Origin: Effrenium voratum
Taxonomy: Eukaryota; Sar; Dinophyceae; Suessiales; Symbiodiniaceae
Length of the DNA: 64,000 bases
NCBI GenBank assembly: GCA_963377175.1
Contig: CAUJNA010003246.1
Coordinates: 90,643 to 154,642, forward strand
Reading direction: 5' to 3'
Positions within the stretch are counted from its first letter, which is position 1. Each line of letters opens with the position of its first letter. Below the pieces are notes generated by a model. The model was not told the origin of the DNA. It searched no databases and saw only the letters and a list, made by a program, of their open reading frames with translations. The position numbers and the translations under genes are program-made. Below are positions 53,363 through 64,000 of the stretch, piece by piece.

Positions 53363-53410
53363 GCGCTGCGGGGGGAGCAGTCGGCGCTGCGCTCGGCGCA
53401 GGAGGCGCAG
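53363..53410 (+). CDS. E42: candidate coding exon, coiled-coil
   Basis: Preceded by GATTCGGCGAG and followed by GTCCAG. It reads ALRGEQSALRSAQEAQ in complete codons; it could start earlier (53343 or 53322, adding RASPGFGE-like residues) and run to about 53432 (adding VQVELQAG). Coil pattern is clear; limits are not. Confidence 0.55.
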
Positions 53411-53432
53411 GTCCAGGTGGAGCTGCAGGCGG

Positions 53433-54318
53433 GGTCCGGGTCGAGGTGGAGAAGTCAGGTCCAAAAAGGTTCCAAGATATGGGGGTTGGGTCAAAATTCA
53501 GCAAGATATGTGGGCTGGGTCAAAATCAAAGCAGGAAACCGCACTTTGGCTTCATTTACCAGGGTTCCCAAAACGGGTACCTGTTTTTTGACACACAGCC
53601 ATCTGGGGGTTGATCCATATTCCATTTAGGCGGTGGTCATCCCATGACCTTTGGATCAACCCCCACATGTTCCAGTTCGGCGCGTGGCGTTTTTGTTTGA
53701 GGGTAAATGCTTTTTGGAATGGGTTGTCGAAACATAGACTTCCCGAACTCTCCGGTATGCCGTGTCTGTTTTCGAGGGTGCCCGTTTTGGGAACTCAACA
53801 GGACTCCACCCGTTTCAGGTGGCCGCAAGGGTACTAGGAAGAGCCTACATGACAGTAAAGTTTGATGGGGAACACCCTCCCAAAGATCTAAACACCTAAA
53901 CGGTGTTCACCATGGTTGATGACGCCTTTCCTTTGGGTGGCTTTAGGCATAGCAACAGTAGGGTAAGTTCGTGCGCCATGGACACAACATAGACATTGTC
54001 TGTCGGCATGAGAGGTGGTCTGTGGGACAACCCAGTCACGAGGGGATTGGAGGGGCATTCGGCCCCTGTTGAGGGAGGGACTGATGAGGGAGGGGGGTTT
54101 CTCGCAGCTACTCTCTGGACTTGATGCAAAGCTTGGTGGGGGCAAGTGGTGCAGGCTTATCTCTGGAGGGGTCGAAATTGTCCTCATTTCAGTCATACAA
54201 GTTTGTACCACACAAGCGCTCCCATTTGTGGTTCGGTTTGACAAAAAACCAGGGGACCTGCCACAAAACGATACCCTTCAAGCTACAGGGTGTGATCCCT
54301 TGCCAGTTCTTGCCTTAG
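53433..54318. other. Intron stretch with a family F tail
   Basis: GGGTTCCCAAAACGGGTACC and TTTTTTGACACACAGCCA near 53555-53605 are an F-like right end. Otherwise nothing recognised; a + strand frame from 54015 stays open without coil character. Confidence 0.35.
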
Positions 54319-54402
54319 CTGCGCGAGCTCTCCCTGCCGAAGGGTTGGACCTTGGGCTCCGATCCGGCTGTCGCACCTTGCTTTCCTCGCGGCGACTTGG
54401 GG
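54319..54402 (+). CDS. E43: candidate coding exon
   Basis: Preceded by CAGTTCTTGCCTTAG, a strong acceptor, and followed by GTCCGA. It reads LRELSLPKGWTLGSDPAVAP then CFPRGDLG, 28 complete codons, and the frame hits TAA just beyond the donor. The minus strand offers a coil-like reading too (GELAQLRQELAR), so strand is not fully certain. Confidence 0.45.
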
Positions 54403-54515
54403 GTCCGATAATTTTCCAAAGAGTGGTGCCTGGCCGAACGAAGCCCCGAACGAGACCCCCAGGGCTGGGGCTACAGCTAGGCCAAATGCACCACTTTCCA
54501 GGCACTTGCCCAAAG

Positions 54516-54645
54516 TGCGCTCAAGCTGGAGCTGCCAAGATGTGCTTTGAGTACACGCTTGTACACAAAAATGCGACTGGAGCTGCCAAGCTCGAGCGTC
54601 AAGCTGGAGCGACCAAACATGCAGCGGTGCTTGCCTGCTTTCATT
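54516..54645 (+). CDS. E44: candidate coding exon with internal repeat
   Basis: Preceded by TGCCCAAAG and followed by GTAAAG. It reads CAQAGAAKMCFEYTLVHKNA then TGAAKLERQAGATKHAAVLA and ends one base into a codon, fitting E43 and E45. CAAGCTGGAGC(TGCCAAG) occurs three times in the exon, so it grew by duplication. Two other frames and the minus strand are also open, so frame is uncertain. Confidence 0.4.
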
Positions 54646-55189
54646 GTAAAGTATATTTGTACGGCCTTAGCTGGAAAAAAGACCGATGCATTCAGGTCGG
54701 CGAGTCCATGTAGAATTCGGAGTGGTCTCTGCCTGAGGCACGTCAGCACATGTCCCGCGACTTCCGTCCGAAAGGACATAGATCGCACTTCATGAGGGTT
54801 TGCGCCCCTTTCCAGTCAGGACAAGGCGGGGGGAAGAAAGAAACAAGGCTTGGGAAGCCCCTCTTCAGCCACGACTGTCCAAGGTTTGGTCGATTTCGAT
54901 GTTTAGTCCCCGAGAAAATTGTGGTGCTCCCCATGTGCGTGTCAGAAAACACAAGCGCCCCTGCCCGTGAGACTCATGGTGGCTGTTGAGATGGCGCAAG
55001 GGAGAGCGTCCTCAAATGTGGGAAAACCCCAACAGTTAGATAAGGACCCAACACACAGGGTTTCCTTCTGGCTTTCCTTACACCATCCCAAACGCAGATT
55101 GCTTTTCCAATTTTGGTTGAGCCAAACGGGTCTGTCAACTCTGAGAGGGCAGTGTCCCCAGGGTGCCAGTCTGTTTTTCATATATACAA

Positions 55190-55320
55190 ACTGTGGATGG
55201 ACGAAATCCCGCACCACTTTGAAACCATGGTTGAAATCATTGTTTGTCGGTATTAACAGGGGACTCGACTCATTCGAGGGTTTCTTAGATGTTGCGAAAT
55301 GGATTTCGTCCATCCACAGT
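55190..55320 (+). mobile_element. TIR element family A, copy A4
   Basis: 131 bases: ACTGTGGATGGACGAAATCCC to ATGGATTTCGTCCATCCACAGT. It sits in AT-rich sequence (ATATACAA before, ATATATAT after). It belongs to the E44-E45 intron. Confidence 0.92.
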
Positions 55321-55408
55321 ATATATATATATATATACACAGAAACATATATTTTTTTGGAAACGTCGTTTTTCAAGTATATACATGTATGTATATATAT
55401 ATATAACC
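55321..55408. repeat. AT-rich run
   Basis: TATATATATA runs on both sides of ACACAGAAACATATATTTTTTTGG. Confidence 0.9.
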
Positions 55409-55477
55409 ATTGTTTTTTAGAAGCGTCCCGACATCAAGTCGCGTTTCATTTGTTCAACTTTTTTGTGGCGCCCCCAG

Positions 55478-55576
55478 GGGCTCGGTCTTTCTCGCCAAGT
55501 CATGTGGAAGCCGCCGCTCTCTCTATTCGTCGCGAGGCCGTGCGCAAGCAGCTGAGCAACTGCATGGAGGCTACGG
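55478..55576 (+). CDS. E45: candidate coding exon, helical
   Basis: Preceded by GTGGCGCCCCCAG and followed by GTCCCG. After two bases it reads ARSFSPSHVEAAALSIRREA then VRKQLSNCMEAT and ends one base into a codon. The same frame is open upstream and downstream but composition changes at these limits. It fits E44; it does not fit E46, so an exon is probably missing in between. Confidence 0.6.
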
Positions 55577-55652
55577 GTCCCGAGTCTCAGATGTGGTTCG
55601 GTGGATCGGATTTGACCATCAAATGGGGATGGTACTAATCCCCCCCCCCAAA

Positions 55653-57482
<1,830 letters not shown>

Positions 57483-57703
57483 ATCTTGTGTTTTTTTAAA
57501 GGGAAACCACAACAGGGGTCATTATTTTGACGGTTTCTGGGTTGTCAAAGTCAGAAACTTTAACCCACCACTTAGGGGGTGACTTTGACCATGGTAAAAT
57601 AATGAGGCCAGCACAAGGAACACCAGAAGTCTTGACGCACCTTAAATGCTTTCGGAAGATTGCAGCAAGAAACCCATGAAACCTAAATGGACATCTCCGT
57701 CAG

Positions 57704-57736
57704 CGAACTGATGGGCCGCGGCCTTCTACATCCAAG
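57704..57736 (+). CDS. E46: candidate small coding exon
   Basis: Preceded by ATCTCCGTCAG and followed by GTGAGA, near-consensus. After one base it reads ELMGRGLLHP and ends two bases into a codon, fitting E47. An in-frame TAA lies upstream of the acceptor. Only 33 bases, so weak on its own. Confidence 0.4.
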
Positions 57737-57864
57737 GTGAGAATCTGAGTGAACGGCCTCCATTCAGCCCGCGGGCGACGAAGCCAGACAAACTGGAATG
57801 GCTTTCCCCTACCTGTCTACTGTGGATGCGAACAAATTCTAAACCAGTTGGGATTGGTGGTTTA

Positions 57865-57979
57865 CTAGGTCGCCCAGTGGTGCCCTTTTACCCGCTTTTT
57901 GGGGAGGGTTGCCCTACTAAAGTAGACTACAGAAAAAAAGTTGGTACCCTTATTCTAACCTCTCCACTGGAGGACCTAG
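57865..57979 (+). mobile_element. TIR element family B, copy B8
   Basis: CTAGGTCGCCCAGTGGTGCCC to CTCCACTGGAGGACCTAG, 115 bases. Just upstream at 57821-57840 is an ACTGTGGATGCGAAC fragment like a family A end, so elements are nested or adjacent. Confidence 0.88.
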
Positions 57980-58277
57980 ATGTAACCTGTATTCCGACAG
58001 TTTCATCCATCCCAACTTTTGCCTGGCGGGGAAATCCTTCAACTTCGGCTCCCACACCTGTGGATGGTTTGCCCCTATTTTGTGGCTCTCCACAAGGCGG
58101 TGTCTTCTGTTTGAGGATGTCACTTGTTGGGTGGCCTCAAAGGAAAACCCGGTTAGTGGCCTTTGCGTCATTGCCATTGTCCGCTTTTGGCCCTATTTTG
58201 AAATCGGGACTGGAATTACCCGCTGCTTTGAGCCCCGATGAATATCTCACTTTGCTTCGCGGAGTTTTGGGGCCCAG

Positions 58278-58353
58278 GAGCCCTGGAGCTCTGCGCCAGG
58301 CCTTGTCCTCGGTTCCTTCGCAGCCCCTGCCATCGAGCTCAGATGACGGCGAT
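58278..58353 (+). CDS. E47: candidate coding exon
   Basis: Preceded by TTGGGGCCCAG and followed by GTGCCG. After one base it reads SPGALRQALSSVPSQPLPSS then SDDGD to a codon boundary. It links E46 and E48 in phase. The frame is open upstream (LSPDEYLTLLRGVLGPR), so the exon could start earlier. Ser/Pro-rich, acidic end: a linker between coils. Confidence 0.5.
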
Positions 58354-58437
58354 GTGCCGAGCTTAGCTTTCTGGCGTTAACCAAGGGTTATTCCAAGGGT
58401 TGCTCTTTGACGTGCCCCATTGACCCTGTGACTTGGT

Positions 58438-58652
58438 ATTGTTTGTTTGTATATTTGTTTGTATTTTTGCTTGTCTGCCTGTTTGTCTGCCTGCTTGTCT
58501 GCCTGGCTGTCTGCTTACATACCTGGCTGTCTGTCTGTCTGTCCGTCCGTCTGTCTGTCTGTCTGTCTATCCGTCTGTCCGTCTGTCCGTCTGTCTGTCC
58601 GTCTGTGCGTCTGTCCGTCTGTCCATCTGTCCGTCTGTCTCTGTCTGTGATC
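58438..58652 (+). repeat. (GTCT)n/(GTCC)n microsatellite
   Basis: GTTTGTTT then CTGTCTGTC and CCGTCTGTC tetranucleotide repeats, about 215 bases, imperfect. Confidence 0.97.
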
Positions 58653-59602
58653 TGAGCTGGCTTCCGTTCCATTTCTGAAAATTGTCAAAAACATTGCTGA
58701 CCTTTTCCGGCTTCCGTTTTTGAAAACGCTAGCAGAGCACTCCTAAGTTTTGATGGTTGATGCCTCTTAGAGGGCCGCCGAACTTCTCTCCGATTCGTCA
58801 CAAGAAGATGGCAACACAGATACGAATAATGCCTGGAGTGAGGGAGTCTCGAAAGAGTTTTTACCAAAGGTGGTTTCTCAAGTAATATAATTTCCTCTCT
58901 TTCCTCTGCTTCCTCTTTCCTTGGTTCCCATTGTGTTGGGATTTTAGGATCAGATCCTGCCCCCATTTTGAAACAATCTGTTTAGTCGCTCATCGCTCTC
59001 TTTTGGTGCGAGTTCCCTAGACATTGTCAACAACATCGAAGCCAGCTCGAGGAATCTCGTTCTCTCGAGCCAATGGCTTGTTTGTGACCTTCGACGTTGA
59101 GTTTCCTGGGTTGTAGGCCTGTTTCTTGTACCAAAAAAAGGGCCTGGTATTTTTTTGAGGGTACATGTTTGGGGGTAGTTTTAGGGAACCAATCCGTGTT
59201 AGGTCCCGGTCCAAATCCCTGCTTCACATTGGGTGGAACCCCCCCCTTTTGGGGGTTGGTTCAAGGGAAAACCAAAGGAACATCGACGCTCACACATGGA
59301 TATGTCTTCTGCTCCAAATATTTAAATGGACACCAAAGGAAAACCGAAATTGATTTTTTTGGGGTCCCTCAAGAAAACAACCTCCAATTTCTGGTTCCCA
59401 ACCCATTCAAGGCCAGCCACATTTTGGGGGCTCCCTTCCCTTTTTTCCCTTTTTTCCTTTTTTTTTTGGTTGGTGGGGGGGGGGGGAAAACGAAAGAGCA
59501 TCGAGCCCCCCCCCATTTTTGGTTCCAATGGGAAGGCCGGATGTGTTTTGAAACCAACCCCGACGAACTCCCGGGAGCTGCGAAATCCCCACATGGCTTC
59601 AG
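58653..59602. other. Intron stretch, no exon
   Basis: T- and G-runs (59445-59490) and mixed sequence. Open frames on + (59097-59816) and minus strands lack coil-like composition, except where the + frame overlaps E48's GC-rich island. Confidence 0.35.
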
Positions 59603-59661
59603 GAGCTGCGGGACGGCTTCTTGGAGCTGCAGGAGGAGTGTGGCCGCCTGGGCGAGAGGCC
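59603..59661 (+). CDS. E48: candidate coding exon, coiled-coil
   Basis: Preceded by CACATGGCTTCAG, a good acceptor, and followed by GTCGGG. It reads ELRDGFLELQEECGRLGER and ends two bases into a codon. The next exon supplies one base. E48 and E49 joined form a continuous heptad-like coil. Strong call. Confidence 0.68.
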
Positions 59662-60145
59662 GTCGGGGCTTGGCTTGGGCTCCTTTGGAAGGTTGGGCGC
59701 GTCATTTTTCTTTCTGCGGGTGCCACGAAAGGGAAAGGCAAAAGGCGAACCGCAACTTTTGGGGGGATCCCCTCAAAGCCAAGCACACACCCGACTCTGG
59801 CCAAAAGGAAGCCTGATTTAGGGGTTTTAAACAGGCAACCAGTTTTGGTTCTGGAAGATTTTGAAGTTTTGGGGAGACGGTGGGGTGAGTCCAAAGAAAG
59901 TGTCAAATGGGAGGTGCCCTGTTAATATCCCTTCTTATTCAGCTTTTTTTTCTTTCTTTCTTTTTTTTCTCCGTCTGTGCCAACTGCTCTTTTCTGTAAG
60001 ACGCTTTCCGGCTCGCTTCGCTTGGTTTCCAATCAATACCTGAAACCTCGAGGTGGCGCTTAGAAGCCATCCTGGTACTCCCGGGGGAGCTCTGGGCTTG
60101 TCTGAAGTCACGTGGCCATGGGTCATAACCTATGGCGAGCAATTT

Positions 60146-60224
60146 TTTTGGGGGGATGAAGACCCATTTGAAGCCTATTTTTGATGTTCACCAGGTGGAA
60201 ACAGGGCTTTGACCCACAGCCACT
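60146..60224 (+). mobile_element. Repeat family F, copy F5, diverged
   Basis: TGAAGACCCATTTGAAGCC, GATGTTCACC and GGGCTTTGACCCACAGCCA: middle and right parts of family F. Confidence 0.45.
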
Positions 60225-60264
60225 TTGGTTTTGGTTCTTTTGAGACCTAATGCTACACCCGGAT

Positions 60265-60392
60265 CTAAGTAGAAGCCCTGTTTGATTTTGATCGGGGGGT
60301 GTCCAATTCCTTTTAGTGGGGATTCAGTCCACATTTGGAGGGAACACCCCAATAATGGGACGGGTTTATTACTCCTGGGTCAACATTAGAAA
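60265..60392 (+). mobile_element. Repeat family E, copy 3
   Basis: GAAGCCCTGTTTGATTTTGATCGG, GGGGTGTCC, TTTTAGTGGGGATTCAG, CATTTGGAGGGAACACCCC, GGGACGGGTTTATTACTCCTGGG. The fullest copy of family E. Confidence 0.65.
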
Positions 60393-60490
60393 CATTGGGG
60401 TTCCCATCCCCTCTGGTGCAGGGAGCCCCAAAGGATAGATCAGGTTGCAATAAGGCCCACTCTCAAGCAGGGGAAGGTCTTCCCTCGCAG

Positions 60491-60555
60491 GCTGGGCGAG
60501 GATGTGGCGGAGCTGCGTGCGCAGCTCGCGGAAGGACTGGCGGAGGCGTCGACTG
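60491..60555 (+). CDS. E49: candidate coding exon, coiled-coil
   Basis: Preceded by GTCTTCCCTCGCAG, a strong acceptor, and followed by GTGGTC. After one base it reads LGEDVAELRAQLAEGLAEAS, T, and ends one base into a codon. Leu every third/fourth position, typical coiled coil. Strong call. Confidence 0.7.
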
Positions 60556-61131
60556 GTGGTCGTTTCGCTGATCGAGACAGCCGGGACGAACGGAATTGAC
60601 AATTGCCGGGTGAAGCATCACAAACTTTTGGGCGCGTCACTTGGGTATCTTTTACGTTTTCAATGTGTTTGGATAAAAACCGGTGAAAAGCCACGTGCCT
60701 TGACCAAAGTGTTGCGTCCAGGCGGGGGAGTGTTCTGGGGAGAAAAGCAAAAAGAGAACACATTGAGCGCTGTCGTCCGGGCTCTAAGCTGGTGGGGCGG
60801 AGTCCCTCAAGCATGAACCAGCAGCAACAAAAACCACCACATGTACTCATGCTAAGTGTGCCGCCGCCGGGTTGCGGAAGCGGACCTTCCTTCTGTGGAT
60901 CCATACATGATTGCTAAAGTTATTCGCGGGACCCTGACAGCACGGTCCCTCCAAAGTTTTTCTCACTCTGGGTTTCAACATATGGCCGTGGGTCAAAACC
61001 CTGTTTTCCCCTCATGAACATCAAGATAGGCGGCAAATGGATGTTCATCCACCCAAAATGGAGCCATAGGTCATGCCCCATGGCCATGTGCCCCCGTTTT
61101 TTTTTCCAATTGGGCAATGCACTCAAGTCAG

Positions 61132-61158
61132 GTTCGCCCTCTGCTGAGCCATCGCCAG
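61132..61158 (+). CDS. Possible micro-exon between E49 and E50
   Basis: 27 bases after CACTCAAGTCAG, followed by GTGAGG. In the E49 frame it reads SPSAEPSP plus junction codons and keeps the phase for E50. The next intron would be only 39 bases, unusually short, so it may not be an exon. Confidence 0.3.
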
Positions 61159-61197
61159 GTGAGGACGGCTCAAGCCCGCCAGGGGGGAGATTTGCAG

Positions 61198-61244
61198 GCC
61201 ATCTGGGCATGCGAGCCGGGCATGCCATGCGCCCTGGCGAGTGC
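61198..61244 (+). CDS. E50: candidate coding exon, weak
   Basis: Preceded by GAGATTTGCAG and followed by GTTGAT. After two bases it reads HLGMRAGHAMRPGEC to a codon boundary, fitting E49 and E51. Composition is ordinary; the call depends on phase. Confidence 0.35.
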
Positions 61245-61504
61245 GTTGATCACTCCGGGGTTTATCCAACCAATTCTGTGATACTTTTGGGAATCTTTTT
61301 GCTTTGAAAAGGGGAGTTCGTCTTTGGGAATCCCTTTTTGGTGTATCACGGAAGTGGATTCCATTGCAACCACAGCCCTGTGCACAAGACTCGGGAAGTA
61401 CCTTGTGTTTGAATGCGGGGGAAAGCTCTCCTTTTTTGATCGTGCTTTTGCTCCAGACGGGCGACGAATGACGTGTGACACACGAGAGTCTCACAACGCT
61501 CGAA

Positions 61505-61790
61505 CCAAAGCTCTTAAAAACCCTAAACCGCAAAGCCTACGCCACAACCTAACCCTAAACCGAGAAAACCCTAACCCGCAAAGCCTCCACCAAACCCTAA
61601 ATCGTTTCTCTACAACAAATCCAAATCCAAGCCCCAAACCCCAAACCGTGTTGACCCTAAAAGGAAACCTGAACCCCCAACTGTGATGGTCCTAGACCCG
61701 AAACCGAAACCTAAACCCTAAAGCCAAAACCTTGCACCAAACACGAATCTGTGTCGACTCTGGAAAGCCTCAACCCTAAACCGTGATTCT
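61505..61790 (+). repeat. Degenerate telomere-like repeats (CCCTAAA/AACCCTA)
   Basis: AACCCTAAACC, CTAACCCTAAACCG, AACCCTAACCCG, AAACCCTAAATCG, CCTAAACCCTAAAG and CAACCCTAAACCG are scattered over 285 bases with other A/C-rich words. The unit matches TTTAGGG telomeres on the other strand (the plant, and reported dinoflagellate, type). It is strongly diverged, so an internal relic rather than a chromosome end. Element D4, whose own ends read like ACCCCTAAA, lies at its right edge. Confidence 0.75.
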
Positions 61791-61917
61791 AGGGGTACCT
61801 TCCCCATTCTTTCCAGGGATCCTTCTTTCCAGAACACCTCCGGACACCGAGGGAAAACGGATCCGGTGTTTGGAAAGAACGATGGTTGAGAAGCATTGAA
61901 CAGGAATCAACCCCTAA
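61790..61917 (+). mobile_element. Repeat family D, copy D4
   Basis: CTAGGGGTACCTTCCCCATTC at the left, GGATCCTTCTTTCCAGAACACC, GAACGATGGTTGAGAAGC and AATCAACCCCTAAA at the right. Ends are short inverted repeats. Fullest copy of family D. Confidence 0.75.
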
Positions 61918-63140
61918 ACCGCGATGTCGTAAACCCCAAGGCCTTCCCACCCTCCGTCTTGAGACCTAAGCTGAAACCCGAAGGAGCAAGAGTGGAGCCC
62001 GACTTTCGCATGCGCCCACTGAGCCCCACTGGATGTGTTCGAAGACGAGCCACAACTGGTGCTCGAAACTGAACAACCGGGCCGACTTTCAGTCCAATCT
62101 GGAAAACTGAGGGTCGTAGGGCCCAGGGCTGGCACAGCATGTCTTGGCAGTACTGTAGAAAACCATTGGTTGCCTAAGTGTCCGTCATAGGGGGGGGGGA
62201 ATTCAGTTTGCCCGAGAATTCGGACAATGGGCGGGGGGGGAGGTCGGAAAATTGCCTGGCACATTCTCACAGGATCGATGCACAATTCCCCTATTTGGGT
62301 TTAGTCATCCCCTTTACTTGCCCAAGTCAAGAGAAGTGTGCCATCTACTTTCACCCTAGTGTAACCTTCTTTTAAAAAATACATGAAATAAAATAGGCAA
62401 GCACGTGGTTGCTTTTGTTGTAATCATTGCCCGATTGAGTGGGGTGCTCAGCCGCAACCGTCAAACTGGCTCCTTGGGCATCCCGCGTAGTCAGCGAACA
62501 CTCTTCTGACTCACCATCCGACGCCCCTTGCGTGGAGTGATCTTGCGATGATGTCACCTGCGGATCATGGGGCGTTCTGTTTGCGTGCTTTGGGCAAACA
62601 CGAGAAAATCAACTCCGCATACTGTGAAGCGCAGAGAGGTCGTTTTTGAGTTTGGTGTGAAGCCAGTTTTGCCACGTGAAAGCTGATCCAACATGGTCAA
62701 GACCTCACTAGCACTTCTAGTTGGTGAAGGTGCTCGTTTGATATTTTTCAATGATTTTAGAGGGACATGGCCCTGACTGCCACAAATGTTCTAGTCTTAG
62801 CGTTTTTTTCCGCCCTTGCCACGCATCATCTTTGTCTTCGAGAAGCCCACAAGCTTTCCGCCTCCAAAGTATTGCGTGCGGCTTAGCCGGTGGACTGGGG
62901 GTTTTCTGGGGCCTTCCAGTTGCGCTTGGAGGGATGTATTGAGGTTAAAACAAAGTTTTCCGCAAATTGCGCTTAGCAGTTTGTGACCCTGACCCCCCTC
63001 AATCTCTGACTCGCAAACCAAGAACGCAATCTCGTCCCTTCGCGTTTCTTGGCCAAAGGAGAACACTGTGCCCACGGATAACTCGTGGGAGGAGGACGCA
63101 TCTTTTCCTATCCGATTTTTGCAGCACTCCCCCCCCCCAG
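61918..63140. other. Intron stretch, nothing recognised
   Basis: No coil-like exon or repeat family copy. Minus-strand open frames at 61907-62285 and 62797-63075 are ordinary shadows. Confidence 0.35.
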
Positions 63141-63305
63141 GCCATGCGAGATCATGCGAGTCTGAGGGAGCGTAGCACTCGCCGGGCCGCGTCCGCGTCC
63201 TCGCTTGCGCAGATCCTGCGCAGCACCTGGGACTCGCGCTGGAAGGAGATCAAGGAGCTTCAATTCATGGGGGGGCCTCTCCGGAAGTTGGGCTTTCCCC
63301 CGGAG
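63141..63305 (+). CDS. E51: candidate coding exon, longest in the window
   Basis: Preceded by CTCCCCCCCCCCAG, a strong acceptor, and followed by GTGTTT. It reads AMRDHASLRERSTRRAASAS, SLAQILRSTWDSRWKEIKEL and QFMGGPLRKLGFPPE, 55 complete codons. Charged helix with Trp-rich WDSRWKEIKEL. The last third is less certain. Another good acceptor (CCCCTTTTTTAG, 63488) lies downstream and may begin the next exon (SNSGARLVQWTQALDQLSG). Confidence 0.65.
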
Positions 63306-63488
63306 GTGTTTTTCTTTCTTCATTTTTCCTTTTGTGTGGTTGTTTCTTTTTCTCCAAGTTGGGGAAGGTTTTTTTTTTTGCATTATTTGTTGCCTCTCAG
63401 ACAAAGTGTTTTTGTTGCTGTTGTTGTTTCTTTTTCTGGGGAAGGTTTTGTTTTGTGTTTTCTGTTTCCTCCATGTCCCCTTTTTTAG

Positions 63489-64000
63489 GTGGCTCCAACA
63501 GTGGCGCTCGTTTAGTTCAATGGACACAGGCCCTTGATCAACTGTCGGGGAAGTGACTTCCGCTGGGCCTCCAAATGGGTAGCATGGCTTTTTGGGAGCC
63601 GTGCGAGAGAGAGGCCCTAATGGAAACACTTCTTTTTGTGGGTCCAAAGACATTTTGTTTGACACCCGCATTCAAATTTAGATCACCTGTTGGAATACCA
63701 GAGGGAACTTATCAAGTCCACAGTATTGGGAGGGTTTCATCCATCTCGTTTTGTGTGGGATTTTGAAGCAATTCAAGATGGGAGGCAAGCCGTCGATGGC
63801 GCTTTTTATCAGGGAGCCATGTTGCTTCCTTCGATTTTCCTTCAAACCAACCCACAGTGGATCTCATCAGTCCTGCACAAATGTCGCCCCAGGAGAGTCA
63901 AGAGACCCACGAGGCTTGCGGTTCAGGTGTGCGCAGAAGCTGTTACTTGGGGTCAAGACCTTGGTGTCCCTTGGCTGTTGCTGCCCTTGTTGAGAAAGGG
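63489..64000 (+). other. Right edge: possible next exon, otherwise unresolved
   Basis: After TGTCCCCTTTTTTAG a frame reads SNSGARLVQWTQALDQLSG to a stop at 63554. A fragment with CCACAGTATTGGGAGGGTTTCATCC (63718-63745) resembles family A ends. Nothing else is recognised up to the window edge. Confidence 0.3.

Noticed and set aside
54015..54713. 232-codon + frame as a single gene
   Set aside because: Composition changes along its length, and strong acceptor/donor pairs inside favour two exons (E43 in another frame, E44).

Overview
Kind of organism (inference). The window reads as nuclear DNA of a large, repeat-rich protist genome, most likely a dinoflagellate. It has no long genes or prokaryotic signals. 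It carries abundant microsatellites, many short terminal-inverted-repeat (TIR) elements, decayed mobile-element genes, plant/alveolate-type telomere-like CCCTAAA words, and short GC-rich coding-like islands in a less GC-rich background. No transcript evidence was available and no dinoflagellate spliced leader was seen, so the assignment rests on overall character.

Main result. Apart from transposon relics, almost every protein-like stretch on the + strand is a 30-165 base island preceded by AG and followed by GT. About fifty were found between 0.9 and 63.3 kb, here called E1-E51. Their peptides are mostly polar, Ala/Glu/Arg/Gln/Leu-rich and helix- or coiled-coil-like. Reading frames carry over from one island to the next with only about six breaks. 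The simplest reading is that the window lies inside one giant + strand gene, open at both ends, with about fifty tiny exons and introns of 0.05-4.7 kb. The protein seems to be a long helical coiled-coil protein with one canonical EF-hand calcium loop (E26-E27) and a short hydrophobic stretch (E29). Exon limits are my own hand calls. Because splice sites were partly chosen to fit the frame, the joint pattern is stronger than any single exon.

Intron contents, left to right. A 0.5 kb AC repeat opens the window. Five or more families of 80-130 bp TIR elements recur: family A has ACTGTGGATGG ends and 8-base target duplications, family B has CTAGGTCC ends, and families C-I are further types. The intron between E19 and E20 holds a frameshifted integrase relic and a 41-42 base minisatellite. 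It also holds antisense coding-like sequence. The intron between E20 and E21 (22.7-27.4 kb) holds a diverged satellite and an antisense broken gene with a possible zinc-ribbon. The intron between E36 and E37 holds an antisense relic with polymerase-like motifs (YGGS, EHDGL). A 1.8 kb compound CAA/AAGAAC repeat lies between E45 and E46. Telomere-like degenerate repeats lie near 61.5-61.8 kb.

Limits. No gene could be named. Frames of several exons are ambiguous, some exons are surely missed, and the dinoflagellate and single-gene conclusions are inferences that RNA reads would settle.
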